From NCBI GenBank assembly GCA_036023115.1, contig JAYKKT010000087.1, positions 12,664,001 to 12,728,000 on the forward strand: a DNA stretch of 64,000 bases, given 5' to 3'. Of the stretch, positions 12,650 through 25,316 are shown one piece after another. The stretch is from Brasenia schreberi. Its lineage: Eukaryota > Streptophyta > Magnoliopsida > Nymphaeales > Cabombaceae. The notes beneath the pieces are model-generated. The model saw only the letters and a program-made list of their open reading frames with translations. It was not told where the DNA came from and did not search any database. The stretch's first letter is position 1, and each line of letters starts with the position of its first letter. The position numbers were made by a program, and so were the translations under genes.

Positions 12650-13621
12650 CGTCTCATTTCTCTCTCCCTCTCTTTCCCAAAAGAGAAGAGAAGAGAGAAG
12701 TTGAACGGTTGCTAGTAAAATGGCTAAAAAGATAACAGCTCCATTAAACCAAGCGCAAGGTGATGCATAACTTCAAACATAGAGAGAGAGATAGGTTTGT
12801 GGTGGTGGGTAATGAGAGAGAGGTAAAAGAGGGAAAGAGAAAGAGAATAGGGAGGTATCGATTAAGAGCGGAAATGCCGAAGGGCGAGGTGGGTTGGTTG
12901 GTGAGAGGCCGTAGAAGGGAAAATAGCCATATTAAGAGACCTCATTTTTTTGGCTTTGGTTGTGTGGAGAAGGAGAGCTGCATCCCATGAGAACAGGTGG
13001 GAACGCGTTTTTAACGAGTCCCCCCAGGCATAGAAGGAGAGAGAAAGAGACATTCGAATCCGAGTTCCGCGGGCCGATTCAGCAAACAGAAGGAATGGGT
13101 CTCTCTCTCTCTCTCTCTCTCAAATGGAACTTATAGTAGTTCTAATAGGACCCAGATGCTGGCCTGAAACTAGCGCCTGAAAATGGAACTTGTACATTGC
13201 CTCGATCTGAACCAAGGCTGACATAGTGCAAGAGTTTCTCACATGCATATTAGAATTACGAGTGCTCAAACAACGGCCTGTTTGACTTTGAGAGGCTTTT
13301 TATTTTTGAAAACTGTTCATTCACCCTTCTGAATTACTTTAAAATGTCTCCCACGTGATATTTGGGTTTCACAAAGAACAAGGGACACTACAAGTATGTA
13401 TGATATTTGGTCGGTCTGCCTAAACCCTAGATTAACAACAAACAAAAAGCTGATGGTGTCATTTAATGTGGTTCATTAAATAAAGAGCTGCATGTAGAGT
13501 GGTAAACAAGCCCAATAAATCCTTTAATGTTTTGCTAGTTTTTAACATTGTCAAGATGAGTTAACCTCAGCACCCAGAGCATTAGTGCAGAGGATGTCCG
13601 TGTTAAGCTTCAGCCTCCTCT

Positions 13622-13652
13622 AGCTGACAGTCTGTTAGCTAGACTGTCAGCT
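13622..13652. repeat. Perfect 12 bp inverted repeat, 7 base loop
   Basis: AGCTGACAGTCT (13622-13633) and AGACTGTCAGCT (13641-13652) are exact reverse complements around GTTAGCT. No gene or T-run adjoins it, so I do not call it a terminator. Confidence 0.7.
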
Positions 13653-14743
13653 TGCCATTCTTTTATAAGTCCAACTGGACCAATACAATCTCGTTGGAGA
13701 AAAAAAGGACCTACCAATACGAGAGAAATGGCCCTTTGTTCGCTTTAAATACCTACATACAAATGCAATGAGGGCATTGTAAGTAAAAATTTCAAGAATG
13801 CTAAGTTTCCATGAGGTCCACCAAGCTGAATATCCCATGTTCATGATTTGTAGTTTGAAAGGTTTAACGAACCGATCAAGAATGAGCTAGGAACTTATGT
13901 CAAAAAAGAAGAAGAAGAAGAAGAATGAGGTAGAAAAGATCCAAACCAAAACGAACTACGATGGCCTCTGGTGACTGGCGGCGCAGGCCTCGAAGGTAAG
14001 TCGACTATATCTAGTGTAAATTTGTCAAAAAGCGAAATTTCTTTTTGTTCTTTTGACAGAAAGTAGATAATCATCAAGTTCTTTCTCTGAGGGTTTGAAT
14101 AAGGAGGACCTGTTTTTCATCTGAATTTGCTGATTCTGATCGATTTCCATAACATTCTACAATAGAGACAAGATGGAAGGTGAGCCCTCACCGTGAGGTG
14201 CAGCCTCCACGTGGTCAGGGCTGGCAATGTCGGACACAACACGAAACCAACATGAACACCAGTTGGGAGAGGCTATCCTATCTTTTATCCCTTTGAACAA
14301 CACAGACAACAGAAAGGATGTCCTGTAGATCACTATATTGGAATCCTAAAACTAGTTGCTTGCTCCAACAACTTCTAACCGGAACTTGAGGAACTGATAA
14401 ACGAGCCAAACTTCTGTACGATCGACCCGGTCAGCTCGTTCTGAACTTGTTCATGGCCTGTTTGTGACCTCCAGTTGAACACGAGTAGCTTCTAACTAGG
14501 ACCCATTAGGGCTGGTATATGACCGAAGCTTCCTTAAGATCGACTCTATTCAGCTCGTTCTGAGCTTGTCCATGGCTGATTTGTGACCTTGAGTTGAACA
14601 TGAGTAGTGTCAGTTGCTCGGTTTGTGAAGTTTGCCAAAAAAAAGAAAGCTCTTCGTGGTTTGCCTCGACGTAATCTCTTATTCATTTACACCTTCTCTG
14701 TACTGCTTGGCTTTTTAATGGTTACAAGATCATTTACAGGTGA

Positions 14744-14997
14744 AATATATATGTATATATATAGAGAGAGAAATTAGTACATGCACATGGATAACATTCT
14801 CAAAGATCTCAATTGTCCGATCTTAAAGATCAACCGTTGACATTTGAGTCAAAAAGCAACTTTACAATAATGCATTTTTTTGCTTTTGAGATTTAATTTC
14901 AACTTTTGATCTCGCTGATCGAATGATTGAGATTTAAAAACATGTTTAAGCATGAATTGGTGTATACATGAACTATGCTCTCCCTCTATATATATAC
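14744..14997 (+). mobile_element. MITE-like element with TATA/GAGA and TCTC/TATA ends, copy 1
   Basis: Begins TATATATGTATATATATAGA and ends CTCCCTCTATATATATA, so its ends are inverted. The interior shares with copy 2 (17543-17870) the blocks AAAGATCTCAA, GATCTTAAAGAT and TTGACATTTGAG-like sequence, then TTTCAACTTTTGATC and CATG near the right end. No coding content. Confidence 0.6.
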
Positions 14998-15593
14998 CAT
15001 CAACATGAGCTAAAACAAATACAAACATGGTTCAAACTTATTTTGTGGGAAATAATAAATGCTTCAAAACATGTTCAAACATAAATGGTTCGTGAAAGTA
15101 TGAACACAAGCCATATCATATGTAGAAATGAGCCAAAAGTAACAGAATGCTTTTAATTTGTTGGGCTTGTTTAGCAAAACTAGGTCTTAATGAGGAACAA
15201 ACGCATCAAAATTGCCCTTGCTGTTTGAAGGCTGTGAGACCCCCACGTATCAGTGAACCAGTTACAGGGTAGGCAGTTCATGTTTAGGGTTTTGTTTGTG
15301 ATATTATTCTCGTGTCTGAAAGAGGTCAACTCAGACAAACTGATTTTTCTTGCGTCACTGTAAAGACGTCAAGCCTGTACAGTCACAATTTCTTCCATTT
15401 AATTGACTACTTTTTTTTATTTTCTTAGTTTGAGATTTAAGTTGGTTATGCGTGTTTGTAGAGAATCATACATTTTCTAACATTGTAGCAGAATAAAAAA
15501 GCAAAACTTAGCCTTCTCCTACAATATGTGGGGTTGGCTAGATCAATTCTCCCTTAGTCACTGTACGCTAGTGTTTTTATTTGAAGTTTACCT

Positions 15594-15672
15594 CAACAAG
15601 GGCCAGATCAGTTTCATCTATCTCGTTCAGTGCCAGAGAAAGATCTATCACAACGCCTGACGGGTCCAAACA
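15594..15672 (-). pseudogene. Possible orphan exon, unrecognised
   Basis: Reading the minus strand gives about 26 codons with good coding character (DPSGVVIDLSLALNEIDETD then LALVE), followed by a plausible donor GTAAAC. No acceptor or partner exon was found nearby and I do not recognise the protein. It may be a gene fragment or chance. Confidence 0.2.
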
Positions 15673-17117
15673 ATGGTGTGGTGAGTGCACTCGACTCGTC
15701 CCTTCTCCATGATCACCATAAAAGATGGAGGAGTTAACAGATCATGTGTCCCTCGAAGAATTAAAGAATGTTGGAGGTTCAAGGACTGTTTCAATTTCTA
15801 GTTAGATTAACCTCTCTCTCTCACACACACTCACACACATGTTGCTTGTCATAGTTATTTTGTGAAATTCAGCATCTTGCACGTCAAACATGAATATATG
15901 GACATAGAAGCAAACTTCTCACACGACAGGGAGTCTCGCGAGGCAAAGAGACACTATAAGATACTTCTCTTTGCGAGTGCTAACAGTCATGGTTTAGGCA
16001 ACCTACTGTAGTGGCAGTAACATCCTAACATAGCTACCCTTACTGTGGTGTAGTATGTTTTTAAGAGCTTATTTCGAAGCCCAAAAGCAGGACAACTTGG
16101 GGGTGATAGGGATCAACCTCTTATTTTGGTGCCCACAGTATCAAGGAACTAAAACTACATCTCTTTTCAATTTCATTGAAGACTTTCTTATGTGTTTCCG
16201 CATCACACCCTTTTGACTTGATTTGATTTTCTTTTTAAGATGGAGAACATCGGGTTAGGAATACCGTACCAATTATGCACACCCTCAAGTATCAATCTCG
16301 TGACATTCCATTTCAAGGTTTTCCTGACTCCCTAGCCAGGAGAACCCTAGTTCCTACTGCATCCTATTGACAATCTCTTTATTGTATGCCGCGACGAAAC
16401 AGTTAGCGTAAATGCGCAAAGATGCAGATATGCATGCAATGCTGAAGAAGCCAGAGGCTACATGCAGCAAGTAGAAACTGGTCTGCAGCATCCACCATCG
16501 TTCAGGTAACTTCACAAGAAAACAAATTTAGAGAGCACATTTCAAGGAACTTGCTTGAAGACGTAAAAAGGTTCTTTATGACCTAGGATCCTCAAGTAAG
16601 GTGAGCTTACTCTGGCAGCAGCTAGTTTTCAAATCTTACTCCTGATGGCGACAATCAAACCTATTACCAATTGTACTGATGTTCAGTTCCTATTCTGGAA
16701 ACAAGTTTCTGCATTTTGATCTTTCATTTGCATGCCATGTCTGAAATCACCAACATCACCAGGATTGAAAGAGGTATCATGGGTCTCTTAGTTAACCTAG
16801 TCAATAGGCAACCCTGGCAGCTGGATTCTTCTAACCTTTGCATGCAAGCCTTAAGAATTACAGAACTCTTTCATTTTAAAAGGCAAATTCAAAAGAAAGA
16901 TTCCTGCAAAGATTTAATGTCAAACATCGAAATAATAAATGATTTTCAACATAAATGGCTAAACAAAGTATTCTTGTGAAGCGGACATGGATTTCAGTTC
17001 AGTATTGGGATAGTGTAGCGGATGCTTATAAAATATTTTGAATCATATCTCCTACCAATATACCAAGTCATAGAATTGAACCTTGTTACAAGAAAAAAAT
17101 ACTTATTTGGATCCATT

Positions 17118-17444
17118 AGAATGTATATTTAATGAGGTTATTAGAAACAAACTGGGAGTGGCAACAATAGATAGATGATAAAATGAAGAAAAATCGTTTA
17201 AAATGGTTTGGACATATACAAAGTGACCAAAAGAGGCTATGGTAAGAAGTGTAAGAAACTAGATGGTGAAAATGTTAAAAAAAGGAAGAAGAAGAAGATC
17301 ACAAAAATCTTGGAAGGAAAGAATAATTTATGATTTAGCTTTTCTCGAGTTAAAAGTTAGCATGGCACAATATCAAGCTCTATACAAACAAATAATCCAT
17401 GTAGCGGACCCAATCTAGATGAAAAAAAGGCTTAGTTGTTGTTG
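17118..17444 (+). mobile_element. RTE LINE, old 3' fragment
   Basis: Aligns with the last ~330 bases of the LINE family, from AATGAGGTTATTAGAAACAA to AAAAGGCTTAGTTGTTGTTG. Many substitutions and indels break the frame, so it is older than the copies at 27858-41678. Confidence 0.85.
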
Positions 17445-17542
17445 CAACCATTAAACTAGAAAAAGGAATGTAATCTATAGGCAACCTAGTCTTAGAGAAA
17501 TAAGTGGAAGCAAGAAATTGGCATGATAACCATTCTTCACCA

Positions 17543-17952
<410 letters not shown>

Positions 17953-18052
17953 TTCAACTACCAAGGTGAAACAATAGTCAACGTTTTTGAACAAAATATA
18001 TATAAAATACTTAAGAACTGCGAAACTAAAACCAACTTGAAGAGAACTATAC

Positions 18053-18130
18053 CTGGTCAACCACAAAAGTCCATTAGTGCAACTTGAAGAATCTTTTGCT
18101 GTCTTAGCATCCACTTCTTCATTTATCATA
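18053..18130 (-). pseudogene. Isolated exon of a glycolipid transfer protein (GLTP)
   Basis: The minus strand has acceptor TGTACAG, a 78-base exon and donor GTATAG. The exon reads MINEEVDAKTAKDSSSC followed by TNGLLWLTR, the plant GLTP motif around the sphingolipid-binding site that normally leads into AMDFLVELFRN. The phase (one base of a split codon at the start, two bases at the end) is that of an internal exon. I searched by eye from 12.7 to 23.0 kb and found neither the N-terminal exons nor the exon with the WHGW motif. This is therefore either a fragment captured by repeats or part of a gene whose other exons lie too far off or are lost. Confidence 0.6.
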
Positions 18131-20689
18131 CTGTACAGTGCATTTCACTTGCAGCTAAAATAAGGGGATCCATTCGATCACAACAGGAAAGCAGGGGAGC
18201 AACAAAAAGGAAACCAAAATGTTAAAGATAGTTCTAGTGTCAAACTCAATGATCCAATCAGATCTAAGCAAGTCAAGTTCTGCGAAATACTATACAGTGG
18301 TACAGTGCTACGACGGACTTACCTTGTGTGTAAGGGAAATGTAAAGTTCATCGCTAGATATTGGAATCTGAAAGTCGTCACTAGATCAAGATGGTTTTAG
18401 AGAAAGAAACGCAACAAGAACAATGTTCCTATTACTACATTTTCTGCCGAAATCCTTTGTGGCTACAAATGAAAATAGGAAGGAGTTTGGCAGAGTTAGG
18501 TCAAATTGTAAGAGGAGGAGTGTTGTTCGTACTGTATCGTATCTTGTATGTTTTGGTCCACAATATGATAGGTAGTGTATCATATCACACCGTATTGATT
18601 TTTAATACTACATTTATTTTAAAAAATCATAAACATTGAGAAAAATTCATGATAATTCTAAAAAATTTATATAATTCATAAGTTGAGTAAATAACACAAG
18701 AAAATACTAAATAAAGTGAAAAAAGTTATACCACAACCACCATACTGTCGGTATTGTTATTACTGAAGTAATCATTGGAGACCCTTAAAACTATTGAAGA
18801 TGCCTCACCCTAGCAGGAAGTCGCAAACGGAAGCCAAAACCCCCCATAGAAATCTTGGGTTATGACATGAATCAGCCAAGCTTTATTGAGAACAATGAAT
18901 CATAGGGAATGAGAACAGCCCATCTAATGAATTGTAGAGTATTAATACTTTTTTTAACCTAGTTTAGAGGGTTGTTGTGAGTATAAATAGATGAATGGTC
19001 AGTGTGCGTGAGTGCGGTTAGTTAGTGGGTAATATCCGAGTTTGCACTCACTATGGTGTTTACTATTATATATGAGAATAGAGTCACACAGGACCCCTTC
19101 AAATACTATAGAGCATGTTGAAGGTGCATACGAGAGAAAGAGCACAATTCCTATGTTCCCTGCAGGTCGTCCTCAGTTGCTGAGCTGCTTGAGTTCTATG
19201 GCATTCTTGATAGAACCAGTCTCACGAAGTTAACACTTCCTACAAGCGGTCCTTCAATTCAAGCGACTCGGTTGCTTAGTTTCTTCACAATCCTGAATGA
19301 AATCTTGAGTTGAAGACTGTTGTTGCTGCAATCAGCTTAAACGAGAATCCTCATATCAGATTCTGTTTGGGCAGTAAGTTTGGCCAGCAAGCCTTTTATA
19401 AAGGCTTAGAGTGTATCGCTCCTATCGATACGGCGATACGCTTTGCTTCGTATCGAATGATAAATAACGATCAGTTATCTAATACGATAAATATCATATC
19501 GTGAAGTCCCATGATACAATATATATCATACCATATGACGCGATACGGATAACACTAAAAAAGAAAACATTCATCCGTATTGCACAAGTATCAGGGTACG
19601 ATAATTTTGAAAAACATAGTATGCCACTAATAAAATGAAAACATTATACATAAAATTAAAATGACATAAAATTCGACAATATAATGTAAAACTTATTAAA
19701 AGTTTAAATGTAGAAATTTTGACATAACATATAACTATCAAAATATAACACTCTTATCAAGAAAACATCAAAACATGGGTTTCAAAATGTTGACTCAATT
19801 TGATCTATTCGTAACAAAAGTTCTAACAACTCATGCCCCCACACAGTTAAAAATGGATCCAAAATCCATTTTTTTTTCAAAATATGTAACCAGGTCCCGG
19901 TACGAGTACTCCGCGATAAACGAAGTACCCATGCATGATAGGCACTGAAAGAATAGATCGTCTTATGCAGAAGACGATTCGCGTTTTGCAAATCTGCTAC
20001 ACATGAATATAGCGCTCTGCAGCCAGCCGGCCAACCGGGATCAGATCAAAACGCTAAAGGAGATGATAGGATCGTAACTTCGGACGATACAACAAAACAA
20101 ACTATGAAGTTTGACATGTTCGAATTTCTCAGATACGAATACGACGGATCATAAAAAGCGAACCGTGCTACCGGAGGACGAAAAGGACGAAGCCGCATCT
20201 GACTGCGGCTTTACCATGCTTTCAGTCGAATTCCTTGATTTGGATAGATCGAGACTTAAAAGACGCGATGCACCGCATCAATTCAGGGCAAGACATGATC
20301 CCACTAAAGGAAAGAATGGCTCCTGAAAGAGAACAGATTACCTCTCTGTTGACTTGTTGACAGGCTTCGATCGAGTGAGAAACTTCTCCCTCCAACGGAC
20401 GGATCTAGAGACCTCCTCCTCTCTGATCGCCAAGGAATTGCGAGGAGAGAATCGGAATCTCGGTGACGAACGATGGGACGAAGAGAGGGAATAAAGCGCA
20501 CGGTATACCGCAATTAAACCGTTCTCGCGGCAAATTCTGCTTTTCAGATGATCAAATGGCGTGACCATGTAGCATACAGACCCTATCATCAAGGCATTAC
20601 GCTACCACGTGGGATGCAACCAAAACCCCGAAATAGCCCATTTGGGATGGATAACTGCAAGTGATAGGACATCTCTCTAGGTAGTGCAC

Positions 20690-20815
20690 TACGAGTTGAC
20701 GAATCCTTTCTCCTCTTGCACTCCGGGTGTTGGCCCATCTCGCAGGGATCTCGACTTACGTGATGCAGACTTCTAGGTTCGACTCCCGGGAATTGCATAG
20801 TGGCTTTGGCATGAA
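20690..20815 (+). repeat. tRNA-like SINE candidate
   Basis: Contains GGTTCGACTCC at 20777-20787, an exact tRNA B-box consensus, followed by CGGGAATTGCAT. No cloverleaf could be drawn, so it is not called as a tRNA gene. Confidence 0.35.
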
Positions 20816-20860
20816 AAAACGAGGAGGAGCGGCCATCGAGGCCTCGTGTGTCAGGCCTTA

Positions 20861-21894
20861 GGGTGTGTTTGATTGGTGGTACTAAAACTACATGAGTCTG
20901 CAACTATGGTTTTGATGCTTGATTTATAAGTGGTATTGATACTTAAATTTTCATATAAAATAAGGTTGTAATACGAGAGAGAAAGAGGTGTTTGGGTTTT
21001 CGTGTGAAGTATTTGAGTTCAGTTATTGTTTACTTCTTCTTTTTTAATCTTGAAGTTTTGAATTCAAATTAGACCTATGAAAGCATGGTTTCAAGCCAGC
21101 AATAGAACCTGTGATGCAATGGTACTTGGAAACTACAAGCACAAAAAAACAAGGTTCAATTCTCTTCAAACCATGTATCAAACACATCAGTGGACTCTTA
21201 TTAGTCAAATCAGTAGCTTTGGCTTGTTTCATGGCCTCTATACCTTAAGGCGGTTTATTTGGACTTGGGCTTATTGTCTGAACTAAACCTAAACCGGTTT
21301 CGGAATCGGTCAAAACTGAAACGTAGGGAACAAGAGCGAAAACCGAAACCGAGTTGAGGACTATAGCTCCACCTTCCATAAAAAAAAGAGGAGTCCAAAT
21401 TGAAACCAATCAACCGCTCTACACCATATTTTAGTTTATGTTTCAAAATTCTACCTTTAATCAATGTCTCTTTTTCAAATGTAACCAGCGGTAAGCCACA
21501 CCTAGAACTAAACCAGAACTATTAAGGGTGTGTTTGATACATTAGTCCTTGACTTTTGGTGTTCGTAGTTCCAAAATCTGTTCAATTGCGATTTCATAAG
21601 AATTGAATTGAGGAACTTGGCAACAAAAGGTATGCGACTTTTGATGCTTATAGTTCCAAATCTTGTTGAACTAGGGTTTCACACCAATTGAATTGAGGGT
21701 CTTTGCAAGAAAACACATGTGCCTCCTTTTCTTTCGTGTTGCTAACCCACCTTAAATAAAAACCCAAGCATAAATATCACTCACGAATCAAGCATAAAAC
21801 CATACTTTCCCGGAACCATGATTGCATGGCTATGTTGGTGTTTAAGCCTGCAATTGCAGTACCAAAGGCCTGACACCACACATCAAACACACCC
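20861..21894. mobile_element. PIF/Harbinger-like element with long TIRs and TTA duplication
   Basis: Left end GGGTGTGTTTGAT (20861-20873) and right end ATCAAACACACCC (21882-21894) are inverted. TTA flanks both sides (20858-20860 and 21895-21897). The similarity continues inward for roughly 100 bp: the left arm has GGTTTTGATGCTTGATT and the right arm, reversed, has GGTTTTATGCTTGATTC. TTA target duplications and GGG...TGTTTG termini are typical of PIF/Harbinger and Tourist elements. There is no transposase. A further GGGTGTGTTTGAT at 21526 suggests a second element nested or joined inside. Confidence 0.55.
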
Positions 21895-23092
21895 TTAGTA
21901 ATAGAACTGAAAGCCCGGATCGGAGGGGGTTGGTTTGGGTGCATCTGGTTCCAGTGGAACCGGAACTGGTCCTGGTCAGGTCTATCTACATCTTCATACG
22001 AAAGCTCATCTTTGCTACCATCCACTTGGTATTAGACGGCTTGCTGTAGGTGATATATCTCTATACCCCGTCACTGTACTTTTTTATATTTTTATAATTA
22101 TTTCCGGTCTTTAATCGAACACATTTCTTAGTAGATTAGTTGGACCAGAATCTGGGCATGACAGTAGTGAACCAAAGTTTCCTGCAATGTTTGGATCGTA
22201 TCTAAACTGAAATGTTCATCTATGAAACTTTTATTTGATGATTTTGTTTTAGTTTAGAACTTAAGTAAATCACTTTCAAGGGGTTGCAGAAACGAAATAT
22301 ATAAGCTCCATGGACTTTGGCTCGCGCAGGGGGTTGTACCTATTGGAACAAGCCCATGAGTGCCCGAGATCCATGCATGAACCTGTTCATCAGGCTCAAC
22401 TGAATCTTGCGTTTGGATGGTTTAAGGTGGTGAGTCGAGTTGATGGCCAGAGTTTAAGTTTAATTAAAGCTTGAGACTGGTCATTGTCAAATGAACAGTT
22501 ACTTGAGACATGTCTTCCGAATCAAGTCGACTACCTTTTCGAGCCTAGCTTGAGGTTCAGCTATGCGTGAACGTGTTCATCAGGCTCAACCGAAGATTGA
22601 GTTTGGCTTGTTTAAGAGCGAGTTGAGTCGAATCGAGACTGGTCATTGTTAAGTCAAATGAACAGTTATCCAAGACACGGTCTCATTTTCTGACCTAGCT
22701 TGAGGTTCACTTTTTTTTGGATGAGACATGCTCGGTTTTCTGATGAAGAGGAACCCTCCCAAAGTGGCGGATCTAGAAACTCTTTTAGGTTGGGGTGAAT
22801 AGGCCCTCGAATGGTATGGGGTGGGGCAAACTATCTATTATAACCCATACATCTCATCTTTAAGTTGATTTTCGAAATTTCGGGTGGAACAAGCGCCCCA
22901 ATGTAGATTGGTCATCCCATTGGTATGCATGTGTGTATGTGTGCATGTGCACCATAACTGCATGCCATCTAAACATGAATGATCAATGATCTGGCAAATC
23001 CAAATTTGAAGACAAAAATGAAATGGGGATGTTGATTAGACATCAGAGTTCAATGTTGAAATGACATATATGCTTCACATTACAAGCAGACA

Positions 23093-24122
23093 TTAAGTAT
23101 GCAATATTTTGGCCGGATATTTAATGGCATTTTTAACCAATTTCTTGGTGACTGCATCAGCAAGATCCACTCCACATATGTCAGATAAACGAATGAGATA
23201 AAGGAGAACATCTGATAGTTCCTCTCCCAGGTGATCTTTGTCGTGCTCTTCCCAGTTGGGCAACCCTCTGGCCACCTCTCCCCTCCATTGAAATATCTCT
23301 GACAGCTCCCCTACTTCACCAATCTGTAATGAAGCCAACACATCAATTAAAACTTCATGCACTAGTAGTTTGTTTATGTTGATTTAAGCAGTTTATACTT
23401 TTTCTGAAGAACAAGAATCATTGACTTTTCCAAGGGATGATGAAACACACGGAGCAAAATGAGATAAAGGAAAGGGATTTTTGTTTTGTGGGGGTCTTTT
23501 CATGGGATAACATACAATTGGAATGCTGAAGCCAGATGCACACCCAGGTATTGAACTCAAGACCTTCAACTTGCGAGTCATCTCCCTACGAGGTAAGCTA
23601 TTGCTTGTTGTGCATTGAATTAGTTATATTTTTGGTCTTTCTTTTACTGCTTTTATATAGAGCATCATGTCCAGGGGTGGCTCAACACACGCCGAGGCCT
23701 AAAGCAAAATTGTAAAACTTTTGGGGCCTACAACATGGGGTATTACAAGCGTGGCCTAAAATTTTGACCCCTAAAAGTTATATATTCTTAGTGTGTAAAG
23801 AACGTTTGGGGCCTAAGGCAGGTTGGCTTAGTAGCCTTACCCACGAGCCACCACTGATCGTATCGTGGTCCGATGCAATATGTACACATTTGTTAGAGCT
23901 TCATGAACTTTTCATACTAAAGATCTGATGAAACAAAATAACTAAATTCATGGAAGCTACAGGCAATACCATAGCAAGCAGTAGATTTCTTGGGCTGTGG
24001 TATTGATCCCAGTTCCTTGCTCTTGCAAACTCTGCAAGCTTTCCTTGCAGCTCCTTCAAACCCACATCTGACATCTCTCTCTTCTCCTCTTCCTTTGCCT
24101 CCTCCACTCCCAGTTCTCCCAT
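23093..24122 (-). CDS. DCTPP1: dCTP pyrophosphatase 1-like (MazG-fold)
   Basis: Hydrolyses dCTP and modified dCTP to the monophosphate plus pyrophosphate, cleaning the nucleotide pool. Exon 1 is 23970-24122 (51 codons) and exon 2 is 23093-23323 (76 codons plus TAA), joined in phase 0 to 127 residues. Exon 1 has LKELQGKLAEFARARNWDQY then HSPRNLLLAM. Exon 2 begins IGEVGELSEIFQWRGE and later has LGEELSDVLLYLIRLSD. The two acidic sets (EVGELSE and EELSD) are the metal-binding motifs of the MazG/all-alpha NTP pyrophosphatase fold, and both are intact. The C-terminus NAIKYP is also typical. Length is normal for the short plant forms. The start is the first ATG of a Glu-rich leader (MGELGVEEAKEEE). 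Confidence 0.93.
23520..23600 (-). repeat. tRNA-like SINE, minus-oriented copy
   Basis: The reverse complement reads ACTCGCAAGTTGAAGGTC, then TTGAGTTCAATACC, then TGTGCATCTGGCTTC. It matches the plus copy at 53752-53845 (ACTCACAAGTTGAAGGCC, TTAGTTCGATAGG, CATGCATCCGGCTTTGG). Confidence 0.6.
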
Positions 24123-24699
24123 TATTGGATCTATGACCCATAAGAAGCAAAACCCTCCTCAATTTATAAGACATTTACCTTAATCATGGTTGAAGAATAT
24201 CTTTAAAAAATAAAGAAAAATGAAGATATACCATATCTCTCAACATCTTACATTATGTTTATTCTATCTCATACACTTTGAAAGGTAAGCAATTTACTGG
24301 ATTAAAATAAAGGGGGCATATTCTACCAACAAAAAAATACCACCCCATAATTTAAAAGAAGTTAACAGAAGGGAATTTGATGGCGACATTGGAGAGATAG
24401 CACATTTTCTCTTTTGAAGATTATTCCATCCTTTATATCAAAGGCAGCTAGTTGCCAAGAGGAAAGAGAAGTTTTGGATCGTTCATTAACAACTTGGCAC
24501 TGAACCAAATAACGATTCTGTCCCTCGAAAGGTCTCGGAGCGAGAGGCATGGGCTGCCCAACTTACCCTATTGTATACAACTGGTTCAATCTTCACTCGT
24601 ATCGGGTGTTGAATGAGATTCTGTGGAATCCATCCCCATAGATGCAAAATTACAAGCACAGTCTCCAACTCGAATGTACCGTAGAGCTATAGTTTACTC

Positions 24700-24831
24700 A
24701 ACAGCAACAACAACAACGCCCTTTCCCATACTAGATCGGTCAGTTACATGGACTATTTGTTTTCATGGAACTATGCTCTGTGCCATGTTAACAGTTAACT
24801 CAATAAGGGCTTAGATCATTTTTATTGTTTG
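24700..24831 (-). mobile_element. RTE LINE 3' fragment, inverted
   Basis: CAACAACAACAACG then CCTTTCCCATACTAGAT is the reverse complement of the family 3' end. It continues through CAGTTAACTC and ATTTTTATTGTTTGTA as in the copy at 34508-35347. Strongly 5'-truncated. Confidence 0.8.
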
Positions 24832-24883
24832 TATAATACATGATATACATACTCCCATACCAAGCTATACATGACTCTAATGT

Positions 24884-24884
24884 C

Positions 24885-24931
<47 letters not shown>
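24884..24931 (+). repeat. (TA)n(TG)n microsatellite
   Basis: TA run followed directly by a TG run. Confidence 0.9.
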
Positions 24932-24938
<7 letters not shown>

Positions 24939-25105
24939 TGAAATTTGCATTGATCAACATCCTGTTCATTAACCCACAAGCTAAACCATATGAACAATCA
25001 AACCGGTTAAGAAAGTAAATAGGAAATCAGAAACTGTAATTAACCATGTAAATGAATAAGATTTTGATGGAAAGGCGCCATTGCAAAGAGTTTGTTATAT
25101 GAGTG

Positions 25106-25316
<211 letters not shown>

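Larger units (their letters stand above)
12650..17117. other. Intergenic, repeats only
   Basis: RIC promoter side, then about 4 kb with no supported gene. It contains CT/GA runs (12660-12700, 12780-12850, 13101-13120) and a perfect 12 bp inverted repeat at 13622-13652. A diverged tandem pair lies at about 14399-14610 (shared CAGCTCGTTCTGA and TTGTGACC), and a TCTC/TATA-ended element at 14744-14997. One possible minus-strand exon-like stretch is at 15594-15672. Nothing else is recognisable. Confidence 0.5.
18131..23092. other. Intergenic, repeat-rich
   Basis: No complete gene supported. It contains a stretch rich in CGATACG/TATCGTA motifs (19410-19620), a SINE-like B-box sequence near 20777 and a PIF/Harbinger-like element at 20861-21894. 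AACCGG/CCGAAACC-rich repeats lie at about 21285-21360 and 21910-21975. A diverged tandem pair lies at about 22375-22560 and 22565-22710, sharing GTTCATCAGGCTCAAC. Confidence 0.5.

Noticed and set aside
13622..13652. Perfect inverted repeat as a transcription terminator
   Set aside because: Intrinsic terminators of this kind are bacterial. There is no adjacent gene end or T-run, and the sequence is nuclear plant DNA.
20777..20787. Exact tRNA B-box as evidence for a tRNA gene
   Set aside because: No acceptor stem or anticodon arm can be drawn around it. It fits the SINE-like family better.
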